DNA from: Paralichthys olivaceus
Taxonomy: Eukaryota; Chordata; Actinopteri; Pleuronectiformes; Paralichthyidae
Direction: 5' to 3'
NCBI RefSeq assembly: GCF_024713975.1
Contig: NC_091094.1
Span: 9,905,001 to 9,969,000 of the forward strand
DNA length: 64,000 nt
The notes under the pieces are model-generated. The model was not told where the DNA came from. It did not search any database and was given only the letters and a program-made list of their open reading frames with translations. How positions within the stretch are numbered: position 1 is the stretch's first letter; every line of letters starts with the position of its first letter. Positions 29,132 through 39,490 of this stretch are shown piece after piece. The position numbers and the translations under genes were made by a program.

Positions 29132-29899
29132 CGGCCACCTCACCTATAGTAAACACCCCAGCGGAGAGAGGGGAAGGAGCGAGAGAGAGAGGCAGAGATG
29201 GGAGGAGGAGAGGATGGAGGAGAGGATGGGAGGGGGTGGCCAAGCGCTGGCATCCAACCAATCGGAGGAGAGATGTGCCGTGACGCGCTCAGACACGGGG
29301 CAGCCGCAGGTAAACGTGTTTATGTGACAGTGAGGCCACACTCTGAGAGAGGAGGGTGAGGGTGGAGGGGTGAGGGGGTGAGGTTGGTCAGCCGGTGAGT
29401 GAGGTGATCAAAATGATGTCATCCACAAAGCAAGAAGCCTTTTGACTGGACAGCGCCACGAAAATCCCCTCAAACCCTATTAAGGCCCTATGGAGCGTGA
29501 TTGGTGCATAATCTGTGAGCGGCTGCCACAGAGAGGGAAGGACAGTTTTCTATTATCATCTTTATCTTCATCTTCTCCAATCTATGCTGACCCACTTCTC
29601 TGAGACAGGAGAGAGATTAGGACTCATCGGCACATGCGAACAGCTAAATGGGACTTTTCCTAAGGCGTGATTTGTTTCCCTCAGCGACTTTAATTAACCT
29701 GGATGAAATAAAACTTTTAACACGTGTCTCATGATGTGTTTGAAGTTTCAAATATACAATAACTCCACAGTTAGACCCCGAGTGATTTATCTGTTGGACG
29801 ATTTAAATCAAAGGTTATGAGTCTGTCGCATCAGTATCTTGTTTGTTGCTTGCAATTATTTTACAGAATAATCTAGAATATCCCTGGATATAAAGTGCA

Positions 29900-30203
29900 C
29901 ACCTCCGCCAAAGCCCAACAGTCCCCTTACATTCAATCAAGTTCACACACTTCTAGATATCAGTTTGCTGAATATGTCTGACTTTTTCCATCAAGATCCA
30001 TGAATTATTCCAGAAGAAAATACTTTGATAAGTGATAAAAAACATTCATGCATCTGACCCCGGATCAGGATCTCCACCAAAATGTACTGGGTTCTTCCCT
30101 GACCCAGACCACATTGTTCTACCCAGTTTCATTGGTCCGGTTGTTTGGTTTAATCTTTATTCTAACAAACAAACAAATGGACCTCCTCGGTGGAGGTATG
30201 CAG
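29900..30203 (+). mobile_element. Family B element (fullest copy)
   Basis: Bounded by CCTCCGCC on the left (29903) and GGTGGAGG on the right (about 30189), which are near inverted copies. Inside lie TTTTTCCATCAAGATCCATG, GGATCAGGATCTCCACCAAA, TACTGGGTTCTTCCCTGACC and a TCTAACAAACAAACAAATGG end. The order matches an abundant teleost non-autonomous element. Fragments recur at about 15190, 20837, 24752 and 51716. Confidence 0.6.
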
Positions 30204-32256
30204 AAAAGATGAGCATTTATGTTTACATTTGACATTAAAAAAAGTTGGAGTTCTATATATATATGCTGTGTTTGTGTTTTTCTTTTTATATGATATAGAT
30301 TAAACTGCAAAATGTCAAGTCTCCACTACATTACAAGGGTTTGATGACGACATGTGAGGAGTGATTGCCCAGATGTTTTGCATAATATCATCCGATATAT
30401 ACATTTTTTACTCCCTCATATCAGCATTGGCCCCCAACACTCCATTTTGTTTGGTTCTAACTTCAACCTTGTCTTTAAAACACCCTCTTATTATTCAGGG
30501 GATTATTACTGAGACTGAATGTAACCCCACACAATGAATAAATAAAGTTTTTATCACTACACCACAGTCATATAAACCGGATTCACACAGTTAAATCCCC
30601 CAAAATAAATCTCAATTGGATTGTGAAACAAGCTTCTAACAAAGAGGCATTTCAAAGGAAAAGGACACTTAAATCATCACCATTAGCCAATGTACGATAC
30701 AAAAGAAACTGACTGCCCCAAATCACCCAGCTCACATATTCAAGTCAGGGAAATCCTGCAGGATGGTGACGGATGGACAGTTTAACTCTGCAGGCCCACT
30801 GGGAGATCATGAAATCACTGCAAACATGAGAGAATCTCCCGAGAGCCAAAACATTTGGCTGACAACATAGGAAGATGTGCGTTTGTGGAACAGCTGGGGA
30901 TCCTGCATCTGAGCCGTGTATTTACAGAGAATCTTGATGGTTGTAGCTACATGACCCTTTTTTGAGTGCTAAATCCAAATCCAGCCCTTAACTCCCAGAT
31001 TAAGCTCATGTTTAAGCCCGTAACGATGACCTCATCGTGCCGCTTGTAGACAGCGGGGGAAACCCCAACTATGGTGCATGGAGAAACTGAGAAACCTGCG
31101 CACACGCAAGCACTCACAGCCTCCCCCTCTTTTCTCGCTTTGCTTTATGAAATCCTGATGAAAACAGATCTGAGTTAGATCCCTCAGGTGAAATCAGGAA
31201 AAATAGATTGCTTCTGTTTTTATGTTTTCATTTTGAGTCATCCTCACGCCATCTGCTTCCACATGAATCCTTGGCAGGAAAATAAAACAGATATTTCTCT
31301 GTTTAATCAATTTGTTTGGTGGTCTATGGAATAACACAGAAGCAGACTCAACCATAGCAATTGTTTTTTTTTTAAATATTATATTTTAGACCTAATTTTT
31401 AAGTAAGTAATTACATTTTCAACTTAATATTTCATGAAAAAGTGTCACAGCGGGGGATGATCATGGATTAAGGCCTCATTTGCTGCATTTGTAAATATTT
31501 AATTGCATTATGTATTTCATTTCGTTATTTTTGACATTATCAAATTCCTGAGCCCAAAAACGATTCATTAAAATTTCATGTATGTTTTAGCATAGTATAA
31601 AAAAACTGTGGAAAATGAAATCTGCAGCTTTAACAATTCCTCTCCCTATACTCTGTCTTCAGGCAGTCTGGACGGAGCCACACGTCCTCTGTTCTATTCC
31701 CATCTTATTTCTTAAAAACTTTCTCCATGATTTATTTATCGGCGCTCGTAGCTGCAGCACGGTCCTCATCATGGATGTTCAGGCCTCCGAGGATCTGCCT
31801 CTGATGTCCACCAGCGCAGCTTCTGTTCCTTCGTCTGTTGTGGTTACTCCAGCAGAATGAACGCCGCAGGGTACCACTCCTTATCTGATACAAACTACAA
31901 ATCTACAAAGTGACATGCTTTTCAAAAAATTAGATTCAGTGGGACTCACTGCACAGTGGATTCTGATTGAGCTACGTGCGTTTTACTGTCAAAACCAGAG
32001 GTGCTAAGCTTTAATCTGATGACTGCAGACACAGAGAGAGGTCTGCATGTAAATGGCTGATGTAAAATGCTGCATTGTTTGGCAACATGCCTCGAATCTG
32101 TAGGAGGGAATTAACAGAAGCCTGCAGTGAGGGATGTGGAGAAGAATGTCTTGTGTACATGCCTCTGAGTCTGAGTGTACAGTATGTCGTGTGAGGCCCA
32201 GTGCCAAGCGGCCACAGATTGTCCCAGTATGATGGAGGTGGGAGGGGGTAGAGGGC

Positions 32257-32258
<2 letters not shown>

Positions 32259-32321
<63 letters not shown>
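32259..32321. repeat. GT microsatellite
   Basis: Uninterrupted GT array of about 31 units. Confidence 0.95.
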
Positions 32322-32322
<1 letters not shown>

Positions 32323-33256
32323 TTGGCTGTAGACTACAGAGACTGAGGGGGAGGGCAGCTCCTGGCTCAGTGAAGAGCCTATTTATGGATCCTCATTGAG
32401 AGCCCCTTGTGTTACTCATTGTCACTTTCACTCACACTGTGGTGAATAGGCGGCCAATCATCAAATCCACTCAACTCTGTTCCTGAAGGGAACGTGGAAA
32501 AAAGATAATTGGCACTCTGCTCCGACACCATACTGAATAAAAACCAACAGCAGAGATTTACCTTTAGATTTTTGATAAAAGAAACAAGGTGTGTGTGTGT
32601 GTCTGTGTGCACCAACATCGAGTGATCCCTTCCTGTCTGTTGGGGCGGGGGGGAGGTTGATATGGACAGTGTTGTCATCCATCAGGTTGCCACTGCTGTG
32701 TTTTCATCCATACAGTCCACTGATGGGATTCGTTAAGATTGGCGCCACCCATGTATTACCAATATAGCGGCGAGGGGAGGCGTTGTGAGTGTGTGTGTGT
32801 GTGTGGGGGGGGGGGGGGTCTTCATTTCAACAAGATGATCTCATCTCCTGTCTGCAGCTCAGGAAGAGGAGTTTTCATTCATAAAGTTCATCCATTCACA
32901 CACACACACGCACATATCTCCCGTTGGGACGCTTGAGCCAATCAGACACTCAGGTGAGATCACTGCCGGACGCCAAGGTTCGTCTTCCAGTTTGAAAACT
33001 CTACAAAGGTTGAGTGTTTATCTCCTCTCATCATTTTGACCTTCTCTGGATTACAGCACCACAGACTCAGGAGCGAAAAGAAGACGTCATATATAAAACC
33101 GACTGAGATTTTTACTTATTTGACAACAGTGATAAACATTTTTTTTTCAATAGTCATAAATTATATACGTGTACATTTTCAGTTTATCTACTTGCTGACT
33201 GATTTTCTGACCACCTGCAGGAACTGGAAACAAGCAACTAACACTGACATTAGACA

Positions 33257-34068
33257 TTTTCAGACATGAACTCTGGAAAATATCTGAAAAATTGGGTCAG
33301 GATGATCTCCAGAGTTTGCGTTTTCACACATGAAGAAGGCAGCTCCAGATTGTCAAGTTCAGACGCGTTCACAACAGCAGGAAAATGTCCGGAGCGCTCA
33401 GGTGAAGGGTGGTGTCTGGGTAGAGCAGCAGGAGGGTGATGACGTGATGCATTAATTAAGATGGTGTATTTGTTTAGAGCATCACCAGTGTCAACCCTTG
33501 TCGTCTGCTTGGCACCTCTTTTTCATCATCAGATATTTGAATAAAAAAAACGTTCACGTCTGTTACAAATGTCATCAACACGCCCACCCACTCACTGTGA
33601 ATATCCTGGACATTTCCCTGCTGTATTCACACATGGGCTCACGACTTACTGGAGCATTTGTATTCTCATATGTAGCAGCTCCGGAAAAATTTCAGGATAA
33701 ATGTCTAAAAGAAGTTATATTGTGTTTTCATATTTAAAGATGTTTAGAGGGTGATCATGTCGGTAAACAGCAGGGCCGCCCAATTTAACAACATCATTCT
33801 CCTCTTATTATAAAAGTTTTGGAAAATCCTCAATGATTTGAGCAGCAATAAAATACTCAACCAGTGTGCGAGTTTTCACAACACATGTCGATGATGTTTG
33901 TAACACGCAACAGAATGAAAAAGACAAAAAGAATCCAAATGTGTGGTGATAAGGGTCGACTCTGGTGTCGATGTGCTCCTGCTGCGTTGTTCATGTGTGA
34001 AAGGCAAACATCCGGAGAAAGACCGGACCCAATTCTGTGGACATCTCCAGGAGTTCATGTCTGAAAAC
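33257..34068. mobile_element. Element with long terminal inverted repeats (about 810 bp)
   Basis: The left end (33257-33301) begins TTTTCAGACATGAACTCTGG and includes AATTGGGTCAGG. The right end (about 34023-34068) includes CCGGACCCAATTC and ends CCAGGAGTTCATGTCTGAAA, the reverse complement of the left with one inserted base and a few mismatches over about 45 bp. No transposase frame is visible, so it is read as a non-autonomous DNA transposon. A second copy of the right end occurs at 44597-44644. Confidence 0.65.
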
Positions 34069-34154
34069 AGTTCATAATACCCTGAGTGTTAATGTGAGTG
34101 TGCATGGTTGTTTGTCTCTACTTGTCAGCTCTGTAATAAATGAAATAGCGATGC

Positions 34155-34217
34155 TGATTGGCTCCAGCCCCACACAACCCTCAAGGGATGAGCGGTATAG
34201 ACGATGGCTGAATAAAT
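34155..34217 (+). mobile_element. Fish LINE/SINE 3' tail
   Basis: Contains GATTGGCTCCAGCCCCACAC, CCCTCAAGGGATGAGCGGTA and TAGACGATGGCTGAATA. This follows the common teleost tail GGCTCCAGCCCCC...CGACCCT...GGATAAGCGGTATAGA...ATGGATG. Only the tail is present. Confidence 0.65.
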
Positions 34218-34855
34218 ATTTACTACATTTTGTATGAAGTGAGCTGATGAATAAAATCGTGGCATTATTTTTTGAAAGCATCCTCACTCTACTTTTAATG
34301 TCTAAAACTTTGTCCCGGAGGATGGAGAGTGAACCAGAGTGACTCATTCTGGCATGTTCTAAAATATGCTAATCCAACATTTAGATCAAGCACTGCTTTG
34401 ATCTTCCAGGGAGAGTCGAGATGCATCTGATTTCCCTTTGAAACCTCAGAGAGGCGATAAGCCAGCCAGGCAGCCTGCTGCGTGTAGAGAGCCGCCGGCA
34501 GCAGCCTGGTTGGGACAGGGTTAATAACAATAAAGGGGAGGTTGGAGAAGCCTTACCGAAAGTCACATGGTCTCTGTCGGGAAGGGGCGGAGGAGGGGGT
34601 TAGAGGAGGAGATGGAGGGAGGGAGGGAGGGAGGCTGGCGGGGAGGGGACGGGGAGGAGTCGGGAGCGTGTTGCCGTAGAAACAGAATCCTAAGTTGGCT
34701 GGTGTGAAGTCAGAGGCGTAATATTAGGCGGTGACTGCAGTTAGATGCTGCTGGTGGTGTGAGGTGGGTGGATGGGAGGGGACAGAGGGAGAGACGAGGG
34801 AGGGTGGGGGGGTGAGTCACACTGGAGGACGCATTTTGCATTCTAATGGATGGAC

Positions 34856-34858
<3 letters not shown>

Positions 34859-34889
<31 letters not shown>
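34859..34889. repeat. CA microsatellite
   Basis: CA array of about 15 units in the map3k12-myg1 spacer, next to a GGAG/GGGA-rich purine stretch at 34560-34815. Confidence 0.9.
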
Positions 34890-34892
<3 letters not shown>

Positions 34893-36688
34893 CCTTGGGT
34901 ATGTCAACTTAAACCTTCAACCCTCAGTCCCTTTCTCGTCTTATAATCTCATGCATCTCTCCACTACTGTTATATACAGATGGCTCAGCATTATCCTGCT
35001 CCTTTAAACATATAATTAATTCATTATGCCGATGGAAAATCCACTAGCGGGCGTCTTGGTCGCTTCAATTGCATGTGCTGCTGATCGAGGGCATCTATTA
35101 GAGGGAACCAAATGCTGAGACGGGCCAGTAAACTATAGCCATGTAATTGGTGACGGTATAATTGCACAGCACACGTGGCAATTAAAGCGATAATATGTGT
35201 AAACCACGCTCAAGATTATCATTGGATTAACTACACTTCCCAAATGCCCTTGAGTGTAGAGGCTCGGCAGCTGTTACAGGGGAAGTGTTAATAATTATGT
35301 TGCCGATGTTTTTTTTCAGGCTGTTGTTTTGCGGTTCTTCTTGGTTTTTGGCTTCAGGGAAGTTGGTTTGTATCTCATTAGACTGAGCTGTGGAGAAACT
35401 CCTCCTGTTAATGAACTTTTCCTCTCCGGGTGCAGGACGAAGAAGCAGAAGCAATGCGACTAAACAGATATTTTTTCAAGAGCACAATTCTACATCATAA
35501 CAATTAAAAAAAAAATTTATTTGAGATTTGTTTTGCTTAAGGGTTTACAAAAGCAGTTAATTTTAACAGCCAACAGACTTGACTAATGTGAAACCAAATG
35601 TGTAAAATCAATAATTACACTTAAGGATTCTCCTAATTAATCTGTTGCGTCAATGAAAGGTCATTTTAATGCTGCGATCACAGAGACTTTAAGTACGTGG
35701 TTATGTTGCATATTGAAAAACGTCACTTTTGCCTAATTTAATTGTCTTCGGTGTACATATGCAAATGAATGTGTAGGTGTGATCTTATTATCCGATATCT
35801 GCTGTTGTCTAAACACTGTTAACGTCATACATTGCAATTCAGCATGACTCGGAGTGTCGCTTGTTTCTTTACTTTATCTTTTACAATGAAAACTGAACAA
35901 GGAAATCGAGAGAGGGAAACAGTAAAAGTTTCGGGTTGTGAGGTGTGTTTGCTGCAGTGATCACTTTAAAGGGAGCTAAACTACAGAAATAAACAAACAA
36001 GAAAAATAAATAAATATTATTATTTTAATGTGAAGGTCATTTGTAAGTTCACACCATCTTATGTTCATTATTCATGTTTTACTCTTATAAGTCTAATGAT
36101 TGAACCTTTAAGAAAACCAATTTGTCATTAACATAATCAATGGCAACTGGAGATAAATGATCTACAGCTTCTGCACGATGTAAAATGCTTTGAGTATAAT
36201 ATCACTTCATAATATTGTATAAATAAATGTTCCCTGTGTCTCTTTCTCAGTTCCCTATCTGCCATCCCCAGTCAGGGCAACATACAGTAGCTCCAGCGGT
36301 TGAAGAGCAGCCACTGCAGTGTTATAACTCAGGGGGCTGTGACGTACACTTGCCTCGTGGCGAATAATTTACTTTCTCAACCGAGCGCTAGTTCGCTCTT
36401 CCTTTTAAGGAAAGCTGGGGCAGCTTCATTTCCCATCAATGCTGTGTGTAAACCTGGAAGCAGCAGGGAAGATCACAAGTGTCGTGACGTTCTCTCTGTC
36501 ACCGCCCACATCTGTATCTCATGGTTTGTGACAAGCCAATGGGGGAGCAGGCTCGCTGGCTGGTCAGCAATGTGGGAGGCTGCCGTTTGTACCTTATCTC
36601 AGAGCTTGTTCATTACCGCTGTGCCTGTGACTGTGACTCATTCAATTTTTGGGAAAAAGGAGCAGCTACAGTTCACCCTGAGGCAAAA

Positions 36689-36744
36689 TCTATTGTTTAC
36701 CCCCCTGAATCATTGATCTACTGTTTACCCCCCTGAACCTTAAT
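36689..36744 (+). repeat. 28-bp tandem duplication
   Basis: TATTGTTTACCCCCCTGAAT and, 28 bases later, TACTGTTTACCCCCCTGAAC; the two units differ at a few positions. Short, and without known function. Confidence 0.6.
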
Positions 36745-39098
36745 GCTTCAGACTGTCAGTGTAATTGTCTGTAAACTCAAAGCTATAAATATGAGGATTC
36801 ATAAATTATAAACAACATTTATTTTTAACCCGGTTATATGTTGTGTCACAACAGCCACACTAGCCTCCTATAAACAAGGAAAATGGTTTTATAAGCCATC
36901 AAAAATAAAGCAAACTGACATTTAAGGGCAAAAACTGTATGGTATCGCTCCACCTGAGGCCGACCTGAGCTCCGGTTACATCACATCTGATGCAGTGGTA
37001 CAGAGAAAACATGAGGAAAAGGAAAATCTAATAAGCAATAAAAGATAGCTTCAGTTTTTACAATATTTATAAATGAGGACTGGGGCTCCTACCCCATCAT
37101 TTTGTCATTACGGTCAAATAAATTAAACATTTTTATGTAAATTGGATGTCTTCTTGTAGAATGTTCTTCCTTTGTTTAACTAATTTATGCTATTTCCTAT
37201 TTTTAATCAAATGTGTCATCTCTATCTTATCTTAAGTCTGAATGTGATGTTTGGCATACACGCCAAACAAAACAGTGTCATCACACTGAACATATAACCT
37301 AATGTATGCAGAATAATAAAGAGGCAGCAGCATTGTTTCCACATTTGTATTCTGGAGGAATAGCAGTCACAGATTATACAGAGTTATGCTAATCACGCAC
37401 TTGACTGGATCCCATATTAAGAGTCATTAAGTCGGCTGAAGTAAAGAGGCTAATTAGTATTTGTGGAAAAACTGTGATGGAAGTGGTGGCATGTCAAGAA
37501 TGTCAGGATGAGAAAGATTATTGTTTCAAAAACGAGACGCTAACGTCAAAGAAACGTCTCTTGTGTCAAATCAGGAGGGAAGTGTTGTGTCGGTGCAGTG
37601 CGCTGTCCATGGTGCTGATCAGGAGCTGTACAGCCTGTTGGTTTCCAAAAGTTAAGCTAAGTTAAAACTCTTTAAAGACCATGATGAACGGAATTTAAAA
37701 CCCAAGTCAAATACGACAGATGTGAAGGAATATCAGAGAACAAGAATCACTGTTATTGAAGAATAGGTGTGGCCTCCAAGTGAACATAACTACAGGTTGA
37801 AACAGTAGGTATCTATAATCTCACAGTCAGGTCGAGTGTACTGAGATAAATTCTGACTGGTGTGTTTGAAGGTCAGTTATCAGATCCACATTCGTCTCGT
37901 TTGTAGTTTTGTTTAATAATATTTTTCTTCTTTGTTATATTTACATACTACCCACAGCAACACAACAAAACCCAGAACCACACATTTTAAGGCACGGTTG
38001 AAGTAAAGTTCGATGAACATAAACATACTTACTACCAAACTTTTCCCATATTCAGATAATAGAAGATTAGATTTTATAAATATAAATATAAGACCCCACA
38101 GAAAACATGTGATTGTACCTGTGGCTGTGGATAGGAATGACATTTAAAGATTCCCTCACTCATGTGGCCTTGTTTTAAACTAGTTCTTTAATAATTAAAC
38201 GGTGAATAATAGTAATAAGGTTTATATAAAATGTTTGTTTTATTAGCAAATCAAACTGTGAGCGTAATATTTCTCTCCTTATTAACACTTTTAGCTTTTA
38301 AGCCTCCAAAAGGTTCCTGTTTTGTTTCTGTCCAGTTTCTTCATTGTGGACCTCAGTAAAGACCCTCACATGTAAAAATAAATCCCCCAAACCTGCGAAA
38401 AACACAAATCTACTGCAGGAGATTTGTTTTTAAGCAGAACTGAGGCAACAAGAAACTGAACTGGTCATGATGACTGATGTTATGGGTGAATTCATGGCTG
38501 ATCAGACACCAAGCAACTCAGCAGAATTATTGAACCATAGCGCCACCTGGCTGCTGTTCACCTTACGTGCGTCTGAACCACAAACTCGACTCCTGGACTC
38601 ACGCATTGAAATCTAAGAACAATACAGTGACTCCTCATTGAACCTAAATACACACATGTTACATTTCATCTCATGCTGCCTGCCTGCATCACAAACACAT
38701 AACATCAGACTGGTGCATCAACACTGGTTCCCCACCGGAGGGATAACTCAGCCCTGTCATTAGTCTGGCAGAAGACCTACCTCTCTCGGGCTCGTGTTGA
38801 TGAACGACGTGAACAGACTGTTTGTTTTCCTCTGGTGAGTCTGTTTACCTCCGGGCTGTTTCCCCAGAGGACCACAGGGATCTGGATCATTTACCTTGGC
38901 ACTAGGTGATATCGCGAGAACGAGAGTTGGGAGGTTGAGTCGAGTCTGACCTTCGACCCCCCCACCCCAATTACATCCTATTGCATCTCATCGCTCTTAA
39001 TGGAGACAGAAATCCTTCCAGATGTATAAATTACACTGAGCCAACAAATCTTCAACTACACTAATGTTTATTATATTAATACTACTACTACAACTAAT

Positions 39099-39245
39099 GA
39101 TAATAATAATAATAATAATACTAATACTAATGATATAATAATAATGATAATAATAATGATAATAATAATGATAATAATAGTAATAATGATAATGATGATA
39201 TAACAATACTACTTCTACTTCTACTATTACTAATAATAATAATAA
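39099..39245. repeat. TAA/TGA-type trinucleotide repeat
   Basis: Imperfect array of TAA with TGA and CTA variants, just upstream of the myg1 promoter. Tyr/His-rich open frames on the minus strand derive from it. Confidence 0.85.
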
Positions 39246-39404
39246 TAGAAAATATTTCGTGAGTTAGTTCACCTCAGTCATATTAATCATTACTTTCATA
39301 AAATAGACGTATTGCAAATAATTATGAATGGGACATTTATATAAAAAACAACAACAACAACAAACTAATATGCTCTCCGGGGTTCTCCGGTTCCTAAAAC
39401 AAGC

Positions 39405-39490
39405 GCACCACATCCGGTCCGGCTGCTAAATCCTTCCGCCGCCACCACCAACGCGGTCCGTTGTGAATGAAAGCGAGTCCCTCGGTATGA
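39405..39490 (+). promoter_or_regulatory. myg1: myg1 proximal promoter, 5' UTR and uORF
   Basis: No TATA box is seen. A CATCCGGTCCGG block (39411-39422) fits an ETS/NRF-2 site, a type common at promoters of mitochondrial protein genes. In the leader an ATG at 39467 opens a 7-codon uORF (MKASPSV) whose TGA (39488-39490) overlaps the presumed main ATG (39487-39489) as ATGA. Promoter and site roles are inferred. Confidence 0.45.

Larger units (their letters stand above)
29140..39400. other. Gene-poor spacer between map3k12 and myg1
   Basis: About 10 kb between the divergent map3k12 and myg1 promoters. I searched for genes that neighbour map3k12 in mammals (for example tarbp2, npff, atf7) and saw no conserved coding sequence. 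It holds a family B element, a terminal-inverted-repeat element, TG/CA/TAA microsatellites, a LINE/SINE tail and a few moderately complex blocks that may be regulatory. Confidence 0.55.

Noticed and set aside
29140..39400. Search for tarbp2, npff or atf7 next to map3k12, as in mammals
   Set aside because: No double-stranded-RNA-binding, neuropeptide or bZIP coding sequence was seen on either strand; the synteny is broken here or those genes lie elsewhere.
39463..39486. Upstream extension of the myg1 frame starting at GTG
   Set aside because: GTG is not a normal eukaryotic start; the first ATG in this frame is at 39487 and it begins a good presequence.
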